From Burkholderia plantarii (GTDB lineage Bacteria; Pseudomonadota; Gammaproteobacteria; Burkholderiales; Burkholderiaceae): a stretch of 64,000 bases of DNA. The notes below the pieces were generated by a model. The model was not told the DNA's origin. It did no database searches and saw only the letters and a program-made list of their open reading frames with translations. The first letter of the stretch is position 1. The number at the start of each line of letters is the position of its first letter. Shown in pieces: positions 54,836 to 63,077 of the stretch. The position numbers and the translations under genes were made by a program. Where the stretch lies: positions 1,302,001-1,366,000 of the forward strand of contig NZ_CP007212.1 of the NCBI RefSeq assembly GCF_001411805.1. Direction: 5' to 3'.

Positions 54836-54840
54836 AGGAG
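54836..54840 (+). promoter_or_regulatory. Ribosome-binding site fixing a TTG start
   Basis: AGGAG ends six bases before TTG 54847. No in-frame ATG occurs at the start of the conserved flavin-binding domain, so this site decides the unusual start codon. Confidence 0.7.
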
Positions 54841-54846
54841 CATCGC

Positions 54847-55527
54847 TTGAGCGCATCACAGGTCACCCCGGATTCCCCGTTTCACTACTACGAACCCGCG
54901 ACCGGCCACGGCCTCGCGCACGATCCGTTCAACGCGATCGTCGGGCCGCGCCCGATCGGCTGGATCTCGAGCCGCGACGCCGCGGGGCGGCCGAATCTGG
55001 CGCCCTACAGCTTCTTCAACGGCTTCAACTACCATCCGCCGCTGGTCGGCTTCGCGAGCATCGGCTGGAAGGACAGCGTCGCGAACATCGACGCGACCGG
55101 CGAATTCGTCTGGAACCTGACCACGCGCGCGCTGGTCGAGCAGATGAACATCAGCTGCGCGCCGCTGCCGCGCGGCGAGAGCGAGGCGGCCGTGGCGCGC
55201 CTCGAACTGCTGCCGTCGCGCCGCGTGGGCGCGATGCGCGTGGCCGCGAGCCCGGTGCATTTCGAATGCCGCAAGACGCAGATCATCCGGCTGCAGGGCG
55301 CCGACGGCGTCGAGGTCGATACCTGGCTCGTGCTTGGCGAGGTGGTGGCCGTGCATATCCGCCACGAGCTGCTGCGCGACGGCGTTTATCGCACCGCCGA
55401 GGCACGGCCGGTGCTGCGCGCGGGCGGACGCGGCGACTACGCGCAGATCGAGCCGTCGGCGATGTTCGAGCTGTTGCGTCCGCAGACCCCCGAGGACGCC
55501 GAGCGGATGGGGCGCGCGTTCGATTGA
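54847..55527 (+). CDS. Flavin reductase-like (split-barrel FMN-binding) protein
   Basis: A 226-residue FMN-binding split-barrel protein of the flavin-reductase/DIM6 family. The signature RPIGWISSRDAAGRPNLAPYS (about residues 36-56) and FASIGWKDSVANI follow the short N-terminus. The start is TTG with a strong Shine-Dalgarno. It is transcribed divergently from the LysR gene. It could supply reduced flavin, or catalyse a flavin-dependent step in catabolism of the substrate handled by the Rieske operon; direct partnership with the Rieske protein is not shown. Confidence 0.8.
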   Translation: MSASQVTPDSPFHYYEPATGHGLAHDPFNAIVGPRPIGWISSRDAAGRPNLAPYSFFNGFNYHPPLVGFASIGWKDSVANIDATGEFVWNLTTRALVEQMNISCAPLPRGESEAAVARLELLPSRRVGAMRVAASPVHFECRKTQIIRLQGADGVEVDTWLVLGEVVAVHIRHELLRDGVYRTAEARPVLRAGGRGDYAQIEPSAMFELLRPQTPEDAERMGRAFD

Positions 55528-55700
55528 ACGGCCGGCGCGGCGGCACCGGCCGGGCGCTCGCGGCGTGGGCGCGACGTCGGACCGCCGCCGATGCGGTGGC
55601 GAGCGCAGGTTCGCGCGGCGCTGCAGCGGACGGCCGCCGCCATCGCGGCGCGCCCCCGCCCCGGGGCGGGCGCCAGTCCGGCGCCGGCGGCCGCCGGCGT

Positions 55701-56069
55701 CTAGCCGGCCGCCATCTTCGTCACGAGTTCGATGATCTTGCGTGTCGGCACGCTGACGGCGAGCGTCTCGAAGCGCCGGCGGCCGAACCAGCGGCAGCTG
55801 GTGATCTCGTTGCTGGCGATCGCCTTGCAGCCGCGCGGCACGTCGGCGATGAGCACGTGATGGCGCTTCGACAGGCCGCCGAACAGGAACGCGTAGTGCA
55901 GCGCGATGCCGTCGAGACGGGTTTCCTCGTATAGCTCGCGCCGGGCCGCGTCGAGCGGCGACTCGCCGCTGTGAATCGTGCCGCCCGGCAATGCCCAGCG
56001 CGATCGCGGGCGCGTCACGAGCAGGATCTTGTTGGCGCGGCGGCACAGGATGGTGGCGCGTTCTTTCAT
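55701..56069 (-). CDS. Nudix hydrolase
   Basis: A 122-residue Nudix protein. The Nudix box reads GGTIHSGESPLDAARRELYE (around residues 28-47) followed by E-T, satisfying G-x5-E-x7-R-E-x2-E-E. Members hydrolyse nucleoside diphosphates linked to another moiety; the substrate here is unknown. The ATG at 56067-56069 is preferred over an upstream in-frame start with unrelated sequence. It lies 130 bp from the HAD phosphatase gene on the same strand. Confidence 0.83.
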   Translation of the reverse strand: MKERATILCRRANKILLVTRPRSRWALPGGTIHSGESPLDAARRELYEETRLDGIALHYAFLFGGLSKRHHVLIADVPRGCKAIASNEITSCRWFGRRRFETLAVSVPTRKIIELVTKMAAG

Positions 56070-56199
56070 CGAATTTTCGGCAATCGGTTCGGAGCGGCGG
56101 CTCGCGGACGCCGGGTCCGCATGCCTGCTGCTTGGTGCCGCCGCGTCGGCGTGGCGATCGGGTCGGCCGGGGCCGGGCGCCGCGGCGAGGCGCCCGCGC

Positions 56200-56883
56200 T
56201 CAGGCAAACAGTTCGATCACGGGCCAGCCGCGTTCGCCGGCCAGCGCGCGCAAGCGTGCGTCGGGGTTGGTGGCGACCGGATCGGTGACGCGCTCGAGCA
56301 GCGGCAGGTCGTTGATCGAATCGCTGTAGAAGAAGCTGCGCGGGAAATCGTCGAGCCGGTGGCCGAGCGAGGCGAGCCATTGCTCGGTGCGCGTGATCTT
56401 GCCTTCGCGGAACGTCGCGACGCCGATCGGGTGGCCCGTGTAGCGCGCGGCCGGATCGTCGCCCTCGGTGCCGAGCTCGATCGCGAGCAGGTGCTCGAAG
56501 CCGAGCGCGCGGCCGATCGGCGCCGTGACGAACGCGTTGGTGGCCGTCACGATGCAGCAGAGATCGCCCGCATCGGCGTGCCGCGCGATCAGCTCGCGCG
56601 CGGCCGGCACGATCGCCGGCTCGATCACGGCCGTCATGTATTGCGTGTGCCACGCGTCGAGCTGCGCGCGCGAATGGCGCGCGAGCGGCGCGAGCGCCAC
56701 GCGCAGGTAGCCGTCCATGTCGAGCTCGCCCGCCGCGTAGTCGCGGTAGAGCCGGTCGATCGATGCCACGTGCTCTGCCGCGCCGTCGATGCCGAGCGTC
56801 ACGAGAAAGTGCGCCCACGACTGGTCGCTGTCGAGCGGCAGCAGGGTGTGGTCGAGGTCGAACAGCGCGAGGTGACGGCTCAT
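56200..56883 (-). CDS. HAD-superfamily phosphatase, subfamily IB (SerB-like)
   Basis: A 227-residue HAD-IB hydrolase. Motif I is FDLDHTLLPLDSD at the N-terminus (nucleophile Asp9), motif II is CIVTATN near residue 112, and motif III/IV is FYSDSINDLPLL near residue 190. Similar proteins dephosphorylate phosphoserine, histidinol phosphate or lipid phosphates; the substrate cannot be assigned. Start ATG 56881-56883 places motif I at the usual position. The upstream 215 bp includes an AT-rich segment (56965-57025) that probably holds the promoter. Confidence 0.85.
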   Translation of the reverse strand: MSRHLALFDLDHTLLPLDSDQSWAHFLVTLGIDGAAEHVASIDRLYRDYAAGELDMDGYLRVALAPLARHSRAQLDAWHTQYMTAVIEPAIVPAARELIARHADAGDLCCIVTATNAFVTAPIGRALGFEHLLAIELGTEGDDPAARYTGHPIGVATFREGKITRTEQWLASLGHRLDDFPRSFFYSDSINDLPLLERVTDPVATNPDARLRALAGERGWPVIELFA

Positions 56884-57098
56884 CGGGACTTCCTGACAAT
56901 CTGGGAACGAACGGGGTGAATTCCGGGGGATTCCGGGGCGCGGCGCGGCGTGGGGTCGGCCGGAAAGTCGAAAAATGCTAACGAGAAATCCACAAAATGA
57001 CAAATCAGCAAAACTTTACAACCGCGCGGCGGCGCGGCCCGGTGGTGGCGCGCGCAACTACCGGCGCCTGACGGGGCGCCCGGCGGGCGCGGCCGCGC

Positions 57099-57866
57099 TC
57101 AGGCCAGCACGATTTTCGGCAGGCGCCCGGCGAGCGCCGCGAAGCCCTCGGCGTCGGTCGCGCCGCGATGCGTGACGAGCAGGTCGACCGCCTCGGGCGC
57201 GCAGTAGGCGAGGCGGCTGTGCCGGCCGAGCCGGTCGGCGTCGGCCAGCATCACGACGCGCTCGGCCGCCTCGCACATCGCGCGCGCGACCTCGGCCTCG
57301 GCGCGGTCCGCGTGACTCGCGCCGTGGCGCGCGTCGAGCCCGCCCGGCGCCAGCAGCGCGAGATCGGCGTGGTGGCGCCGCACCTCGCGCACGGTCTCGG
57401 CGTCGGCCGTCGCGAGCGTGCGCGCGGCGAGCGTGCCGCCCAGCACCACCACCTCGTTGGCCGGGCTCGCGCAGGCGCCCGGCGCGCGCAGCCGGGCGAC
57501 CACCTCGAGCGAGTTGGTGACGATGGTCAGGCCCGTGAACTTCGCGAGTTCGTCGGCAAGCGCGTTGTTGATCGGGTCGGCGTCGATGAACAGCGTCTGG
57601 CCGCTGCCGATCTGGCCCGCCGCCGCCTTCGCGATCGCGCGCTCGATGCGTTCGCGCGCCGGCGCGCGTTCGGCCGGCACGGCGGCATCGGGATGCATCG
57701 CGCCGCCGCGCACGCGGATCAGCTCGCCCGCTGCCTCCAGGTCCAGCAGGTCGCGCCGTACCGTCTCGCGCGACACCCCGAGCTCCGCCATGATCCGTTC
57801 CGTCGACGCGCGCCGCAGCGCGGCCAGCAGCGCGCGGATGCGCTGATGACGGTCTTCCTGCCACAT
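57099..57866 (-). CDS. DeoR-family transcriptional regulator
   Basis: A 255-residue DeoR regulator. The helix-turn-helix is ERIMAELGVSRETVRRDL (residues 23-40), followed by the sugar-phosphate sensor domain with IVTNSLEVV and LLAPGGLDARHG. Such proteins usually repress sugar or polyol utilisation genes and are released by a phosphosugar. No sugar operon is adjacent. The upstream gap holds a G-rich repeat. Confidence 0.84.
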   Translation of the reverse strand: MWQEDRHQRIRALLAALRRASTERIMAELGVSRETVRRDLLDLEAAGELIRVRGGAMHPDAAVPAERAPARERIERAIAKAAAGQIGSGQTLFIDADPINNALADELAKFTGLTIVTNSLEVVARLRAPGACASPANEVVVLGGTLAARTLATADAETVREVRRHHADLALLAPGGLDARHGASHADRAEAEVARAMCEAAERVVMLADADRLGRHSRLAYCAPEAVDLLVTHRGATDAEGFAALAGRLPKIVLA

Positions 57867-58010
57867 GAGATGTCGTCCCGTGCTGTCGAATGCGCCGGCG
57901 GGCCGGCCGCGGGCGCGACCCCGCGCGCCCGGACGAGGCGCCAGTGTTGCAGACTTGCGTGGCAGTTCCGGGGCGGGGCGAGGATGGGCGCGAGGAGCGC
58001 CGGTGGGACG

Positions 58011-58032
58011 CGGTACGAGGGCGGTACGAGGG
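58011..58032 (+). repeat. 11-bp tandem repeat
   Basis: CGGTACGAGGG occurs twice head to tail (58011-58021 and 58022-58032), immediately before the G-rich tract. Confidence 0.85.
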
Positions 58033-58040
58033 CGAGGCGA

Positions 58041-58077
58041 GGGTGAGGGTGAGGGTGAGGGCGGGGCGAGGGCGGGG
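58041..58077 (+). repeat. GGGTGA hexamer repeat / potential G-quadruplex
   Basis: GGGTGA is repeated three times and continues into further G-runs, giving seven runs of three or four G within 37 bases with loops of one to three bases. This satisfies the usual G-quadruplex pattern on the plus strand. On the minus strand it would be a C-rich leader or promoter element of the DeoR gene. Confidence 0.7.
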
Positions 58078-58237
58078 CGGAGGGACGACGGATCGCGCTG
58101 ACGGACCAGGACCGGGCGGAGGACCGGGCGCGTATGCCGGCGAGGCGGCCCGGGCGACAGTGGCGCGCGCCGCCGTCGCCCGGCCGTCGGTGGCGTGCGC
58201 GCCGGCGTTACGCATGACGCGCGCCGCGTACCCGCCC

Positions 58238-59497
58238 TCAGCCGCGCGTCACGGCGCCCGCCGCGGCCGGCGCCGCGCGCGTGACGCGCGCCAGATAGGC
58301 GACGCAGACGATGCCCGCCGCCAGCAGCGCGAGCGCGTAGCCGGCCACCGCGTGCCAGCCGCCCTGCTGCCAGAATTGCCCGCCCCACGAGCCGAGCACG
58401 CTCGACCCGAGGTAGTACGCGAGCAGGTAGAGCGCCGACGCGTAGCTCTTCGCGCCCTGCGCGAGCAGGCCGACCCAGCTGCTCGCGACCGAGTGCGTGA
58501 TGAAGAAGCCGATCGTCAGCACCGTGATGCCGGCGATCACCACCGCCAGCGACGCGTCGAGCGTGAGCGCGACACCGGCCGCGCTGGTGGCGATGCCGGC
58601 CACCATCACGGGAACCCGGCCGAAGCGGTCGGCCAGCGCGCCGGCCGTCGACGACGCGGCGATGCCGAACACGTAGGCGCTGAAGATCAGGCCGGTGCGC
58701 GTGGCGTCGAGCGAGAACGGCGGCGCCATCAGCCGGAAGCCCGCGTAGTTGTAGATCGTCACGAACTCGCCCATCGCGAGGAAGCCGATCGCGAACACGG
58801 CGGGCAGCGCCGCATGCGCTAGCTGGCGGCGCCACGACGCGACGTGCTCGGCGATCCGCACGCCCGCGCGCGGCGCGAAATGGCGCGAGGCGGGCAGCAG
58901 CAGCGCGAAGCCGGCCGCCACCGCGAGGTCGATCACGCCGATCCACTGCATCGCCGCGCGCCACGACATCCAGCCGCCGAGCATGCTCATGCCGACCCGG
59001 CCGACCATCCCGCCGAACGCGGTGCCGCCCACGTAGAGCCCCATCGACAGGCCCAGGCCGCGCGGCTGGATTTCCTCGGCCAGGTAGGCCATCGCGGTGG
59101 CCGGCACGCCGCCGAGCACCAGCCCCTCGAGCGCGCGCGCGACCAGCACCCCGGACCAGCTCGGCATCCAGGCCGCCACCACGTTCAGCGCGGCGGCCAG
59201 CGCCATCGACGCGAACATCAGGCGGCGCCGGCTCAGGCGCTCGGACAGCGCGCTCGCCGCGAGGATCGCGAACGCGAGGCAGCCGGTGGACAGCGACAGC
59301 GCGAGCGAACTCTGCGCCGCACCGATCGAGAACGCGTTCGAGAACAGCGGCAGCAGCGGCTGCACGCAGTAGAGCAGCGAGAACGTGGAGAAGCCGGCGA
59401 GGAACAGCGCGAGGCTGATGCGGCGATAGCTGGCGCTGCCGGGCGCGATGCGCGTGTCGGCGCCGGGCGCGGCCGAAGTGGGGGAGACGGTGTTCAT
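58238..59497 (-). CDS. MFS transporter, YnfM-like
   Basis: A 419-residue, twelve-helix MFS exporter-like protein. TM1 contains FLAGFSTFSLLYCVQPLLP, typical of the YnfM/MdfA-like inner-membrane group, and the loop 2-3 motif is SALSERLSRRRLMF. It is divergent from a LysR regulator gene, matching the ynfM-ynfL pairing in E. coli. ATG 59495-59497 is used; an upstream ATG adds five residues. The substrate is unknown. Confidence 0.84.
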   Translation of the reverse strand: MNTVSPTSAAPGADTRIAPGSASYRRISLALFLAGFSTFSLLYCVQPLLPLFSNAFSIGAAQSSLALSLSTGCLAFAILAASALSERLSRRRLMFASMALAAALNVVAAWMPSWSGVLVARALEGLVLGGVPATAMAYLAEEIQPRGLGLSMGLYVGGTAFGGMVGRVGMSMLGGWMSWRAAMQWIGVIDLAVAAGFALLLPASRHFAPRAGVRIAEHVASWRRQLAHAALPAVFAIGFLAMGEFVTIYNYAGFRLMAPPFSLDATRTGLIFSAYVFGIAASSTAGALADRFGRVPVMVAGIATSAAGVALTLDASLAVVIAGITVLTIGFFITHSVASSWVGLLAQGAKSYASALYLLAYYLGSSVLGSWGGQFWQQGGWHAVAGYALALLAAGIVCVAYLARVTRAAPAAAGAVTRG

Positions 59498-59616
59498 GGC
59501 GATGGCCGGCACGCGCCGGCGGGACGGGTAACGGATGACAGGGCTCCATTGTCCGCACCCGTAGTTATACTGTCCAATATATGAAAAGGATCGGAGAAAG
59601 ACGTTTCACAGATACC

Positions 59617-60489
59617 ATGGAACTGCGCCATCTTCGTTATTTCCTCGCCATCGCCGAGGCGTCGAACGTCACGCGTGCCGCCGAACGGCTCGGCATCGGC
59701 CAGCCGCCGCTGAGCCAGCAGATCCGCAACCTCGAGCGCGAGCTCGGCGTCGAGCTGTTCCGGCGCACCGCGCACGGCGTGGTGCTGACGAGCGCCGGCG
59801 AGGCGTTTCGCGTCGAGGCCGCGCGCACGCTCGACGACGCCGCGCGCGCGATGCGCGCGGCGCGTCAGGCCGGCAGCGGCGAGACCGGCAGCCTGCGGCT
59901 CGGCTTCACCGCCTCGGCCGTGTTCAATCCGGTGGTGCCGGCGCTGATCCAGCGCTTCAAGGCCGCGTGGCCGGCCATCGAGGTCACGCTCGACGAGGCC
60001 AACACGCCGAGCCTCGTGCGCCGCCTGCTCGACGAGCAGCTCGACGCCGTGTTCGTGCGGCCCGGCGTGGAGGCGTTCGACGGGATCCGGCTGCGCGCGT
60101 TCGCCGACGAGCCGATGAAGCTCGTGGTGCCGGCCGCGCACCGTTTCGCGAAGCGCCGCCGCGTGGCGCTCGACGCGCTCGCCGACGAGGCCTTCGTGCT
60201 GGTGCCCGGGCCGTCGGGCGCGACGCTCTACGCCGAGATCCTCGACGCGTGCCGGCGCGCCGGCTTCACGCCGCGGCTCGCGCAGGAGGCGCCGCAGATC
60301 TCGTCGGTGATCAATCTGGTGGCGGCCGGCTTCGGCGTGTCGATCGTGCCGGCCGCGTTCGAACAGGTGCGCGTGCAGGGCGTGCGCTATCTCGACATCG
60401 ACGGCGCGCCGGCCGTGGCGCGGCTCGCGCTGGCCACGCGCGAACGCGAGCGCGAGGCGGTGGTCGCGAACCTGATCGCGCTGCTGTGA
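59617..60489 (+). CDS. LysR-family transcriptional regulator, YnfL-like
   Basis: A 290-residue LysR protein starting MELRHLRYFLAIAEASNVT, with the helix-turn-helix through residue 60 and a standard effector domain (LGFTASAVFNPVVPALI). It probably controls the divergent MFS gene through the 119-bp intergenic region, which includes an AT-rich segment around 59563-59582. An in-frame ATG at 59581 would add 12 residues; MELRHLRYF is the customary family start. Confidence 0.86.
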   Translation: MELRHLRYFLAIAEASNVTRAAERLGIGQPPLSQQIRNLERELGVELFRRTAHGVVLTSAGEAFRVEAARTLDDAARAMRAARQAGSGETGSLRLGFTASAVFNPVVPALIQRFKAAWPAIEVTLDEANTPSLVRRLLDEQLDAVFVRPGVEAFDGIRLRAFADEPMKLVVPAAHRFAKRRRVALDALADEAFVLVPGPSGATLYAEILDACRRAGFTPRLAQEAPQISSVINLVAAGFGVSIVPAAFEQVRVQGVRYLDIDGAPAVARLALATREREREAVVANLIALL

Positions 60490-60582
60490 GCGTGGCGAGC
60501 CGCCGGCGCGCTGGCCGGCGGGCGTGAAAGGGCGTGAAAGGGCGAGAGAGCGAGCAGGAGGGTGCCGGCGGGCGAGGTGCCG

Positions 60583-61158
60583 TTACAGCGGCTTCGCCAC
60601 GATCAGACCCGAGGCGCGCACGAACTTGCCGGCGCCGAGATGGTGGATCGTGTGCAGCGCTTCGTTGCTGTCGTCGAGCGTCCAGTGGCCGTTCGAGAAC
60701 GCGCGGCTGTCGGCCGCCGCCGACACCACCTCGCAGAAGCAGGTGTCGTAGGCCTGCTCGGTGTGCGGCTCGGGGATCAACCGGCATTCGAGCCAGGCCA
60801 CGCAGTCCTGCTCGATCACCGGCACGCCGAGCACGGGGCCGGGCCGCGCGTCGATCGCGTAACGCGCGAACTTGTCGCCGTCGCGTCCGCTGGTGCCGCC
60901 CACCGCGAAGGTCAGGTCGAGCGCGGCGAAGCCCGGCACCACGATGCCGAACGTGCCGCTCGCCGCGATCAGCTCGCGCGTGAAGGTGGTCTTGTCGATC
61001 ACCACGGCCAGCCGAGGCGGCGTGAATTCGACCGGCATCGACCAGGCCGCGGCCATCACGTCGCGGCGCGTGCCGTCGCTGCTCGTGACGAGCACGGTCG
61101 GACCATGGTTCAGCAGGCGGCTCGCGTGTTCGAGCCGGACGGGAGCGAAATGCGTCAT
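60583..61158 (-). CDS. Flavin reductase-like FMN-binding protein
   Basis: A 191-residue split-barrel protein. Family features are TVLVTSSDGTRRDVMAAAWS near the N-terminus, then PPRLAVVIDKTTFTRELI and GTFGIVVPGF. It is distinct from the homologue at 54847-55527. The ATG at 61156-61158 is chosen over an upstream start that adds 23 unrelated residues. Whether it reduces free flavin or binds it for another purpose cannot be told from sequence; no partner oxygenase is adjacent. Confidence 0.8.
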   Translation of the reverse strand: MTHFAPVRLEHASRLLNHGPTVLVTSSDGTRRDVMAAAWSMPVEFTPPRLAVVIDKTTFTRELIAASGTFGIVVPGFAALDLTFAVGGTSGRDGDKFARYAIDARPGPVLGVPVIEQDCVAWLECRLIPEPHTEQAYDTCFCEVVSAAADSRAFSNGHWTLDDSNEALHTIHHLGAGKFVRASGLIVAKPL

Positions 61159-61278
61159 GGGAGGAAAGCGTGCGGGAGAGTGGGCGAAGCGGCCGATTCT
61201 ACCGGGACGGCCACCAGCTTGCGCCACGTTCCGCTACCATACGAGCCCCCGACTTTTCCCGACCCCGAGGAACCCGCC

Positions 61279-61611
61279 GTGATTCAACCGACTCCCGTAT
61301 TCAAGGACAATCTCGCGCAACTGCCGTCGATCGACGGCATCGAACGGATCGATCTCGTCGATGCCGGCGGCGCCGTCGTCGCGACCATCGAGAACAAGCC
61401 GGGCAAGCAGGGCTCGCTGGCCGTCTATCACTATCTGCGGCAGGCGTTCGGCACGCTCGACGCGCGCGCGGCCCAGCACGGCCTCGCGGTGTTCGGCGAG
61501 CACACGGCCGACGCACGCAGTCGTCCCGGCGCGCATCCGAACGTCGACCGGCTGCTGGAAGTGGCCGCGGGCGGCGGCGCGCTGCGCATCGAGGTGATCG
61601 CGGCTGCCTGA
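61279..61611 (+). CDS. Small conserved protein, DUF2322-like
   Basis: A 110-residue soluble protein beginning VIQPTPVFKDNLAQLPSIDG from a GTG codon, preceded by GAGGAACCCGCC. It reads like members of the uncharacterised DUF2322 family, which I recall as about 100 residues; the match is from memory. No catalytic motif, membrane segment or signal is visible. It lies divergent from the flavin reductase-like gene across 120 bp. Function unknown. Confidence 0.65.
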   Translation: MIQPTPVFKDNLAQLPSIDGIERIDLVDAGGAVVATIENKPGKQGSLAVYHYLRQAFGTLDARAAQHGLAVFGEHTADARSRPGAHPNVDRLLEVAAGGGALRIEVIAAA

Positions 61612-61742
61612 CGGGCTGCCGTCACGACCGGCGCGGCCGCGTGGTGCAGGCCGCCGCGCAGCCGCCGCAACATGCCGGACATTCGGCGTTCATCCCACCG
61701 CTTTCAGCCGCCGCCGGCATCGCTTCGCGATGCCGCGTGTCC

Positions 61743-62483
61743 TCAGGCTTCCGAGCCGGCGCGCTCCTGCGCCTCGCGCGCCACGCCGAATTCGCCGTCG
61801 AGCCAGCGCTCGACCAGCCCCGGCAACTCGCTCATCCGCTCGAACGTTTCATGGACGCCGATCTCGCGCAGCGCCTCGCGGCGTTCCGCCGGGTGGTGGG
61901 CGCTGCCGGTGAAGCCGAGCACGGTCATGCCGGCCGCGAGCGCGGCGCGCGCGCCCGTCACGCTGTCCTCGATCACCGCGCAGCCGGCGGGCGGCACCCG
62001 CAGCTCGCGCGAGGCGGCCAGATAGACGTCGGGCGCCGGCTTCGGCTGCGCGACGCGGTCGCCCGTGAAGAGCCGGCCGCCGAAACAGGTATCGAGGCCG
62101 AGCCGCGCGACCACGCGCGCCACGTAGTCGAGATCGCTGTTGCTCGCGCAGGCAAGCCGCAGCGGCAGCGCGCGCAGCGCCTCGACGGCGCCGGGGATCT
62201 TCGGCGCGTCGGCCGCGCGCGTGCGGATTTCCTCGCGAATCGAATGGATCTGTTCCTCGCTGATGATGCGGCCGAACGCGGCGGCGGCCTGGGTCAGCAC
62301 CACCGCGGTGCGCATGCCGAGCAGCGGACGGATCGCGTCGTGGACGCCTTCGACCTGCCAGAGGGCTTCGAGCCGTTCGATCACGATGCGCTCGGCGATC
62401 GCTTCGCTGTCGACGAGCACGCCGTCGCAGTCGCTGATCAGCGCGCGGTCCTCGCGCGGCGTGGAGGGGAGGGGGGATGACAT
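61743..62483 (-). CDS. HAD-superfamily phosphatase, subfamily IA
   Basis: A 246-residue HAD-IA hydrolase related to phosphoglycolate and sugar-phosphate phosphatases. Motif I is LISDCDGVLVDSE near residue 16, motif II LACASNSD near 111, motif III KPAPDVYLAA near 146 and motif IV VIEDSVTGARAA near 169. The substrate is unknown. ATG 62481-62483 is preferred over a longer in-frame start because the extension is not family-like. Confidence 0.84.
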   Translation of the reverse strand: MSSPLPSTPREDRALISDCDGVLVDSEAIAERIVIERLEALWQVEGVHDAIRPLLGMRTAVVLTQAAAAFGRIISEEQIHSIREEIRTRAADAPKIPGAVEALRALPLRLACASNSDLDYVARVVARLGLDTCFGGRLFTGDRVAQPKPAPDVYLAASRELRVPPAGCAVIEDSVTGARAALAAGMTVLGFTGSAHHPAERREALREIGVHETFERMSELPGLVERWLDGEFGVAREAQERAGSEA

Positions 62484-63077
62484 GTGTTTCTCCTGCGGTA
62501 ACGGGTAATCATACCGGTAACATCGGTCGGCACGATGCACGGCGCGACCGGTTTGCGACATGCGGCGCAACGATGTCGCGCGCTGGCTCGGGGGCGGCGG
62601 GCCGGTGCTGCGGCCTTGTGTCTCAGGCGCGACAAGGACGCGGAAACATGGGGCGCCCAGTCGCAGCGCGATGCGTCGTATCGATTGCTGCGATGCGAAA
62701 AACTCAATCGCCTGATGTCTTAACGAAAGCGCGAACGTAGATTATTGGATGGAATTCGGTGTTCGGCGGCGGCCGACCTGCCATGAGAAGCATGGCGGGA
62801 AGCGATGTCGTTTCATTCGCATTTTCGACCAAATATTGAATGAAATTCAGGAAAAATCAGATTTCATTCGACGCTTCAGCCAGATTCCCGCGTGGCCCCA
62901 CATTGGCTTCCGATCCGGGCGGCGTCACGATCCTTGACTCAAAATCAAGAGTCTTTCGCGACGCGGCCGCTTTTTGCATGGCAACATGCCGGGCACACTA
63001 CGCATCAACCGAATCCGCGGGCGCGGCGGCGGGCTTCCCCGCCAGCCGCGCCCGCTCCGTTACAGGATCCGCCCGCC
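62484..63077. other. Intergenic region before the MFS gene, with low-GC segment
   Basis: This 594-bp stretch has no supportable gene. Roughly 62690-62960 is clearly less GC-rich than the surroundings and contains repeated TTTCATTCG elements (around 62813 and 62861) with an inverted AATGAAAT between them. Near 62933 there is a CTTGA-N7-TCAAG dyad. It probably holds the promoter and operators of the MFS exporter. Confidence 0.45.
62933..62949. promoter_or_regulatory. Inverted repeat CTTGA-N7-TCAAG
   Basis: This short dyad is 129 bp before the MFS start. It overlaps a second dyad, GACTC-N8-GAGTC (62936-62953). A repressor site is possible; the regulator is not identified. Confidence 0.35.

Larger units (their letters stand above)
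57867..58237. other. 371-bp gap with tandem repeats and G-rich tract
   Basis: The region upstream of the DeoR gene and downstream of the MFS gene has no convincing coding sequence. It contains an 11-bp tandem repeat and seven closely spaced G-runs, annotated separately. Confidence 0.5.

Noticed and set aside
62749..62937. A 62-codon frame in the low-GC intergenic region.
   Set aside because: It has no ribosome site or recognisable sequence and spans the repeated TTTCATTCG elements.
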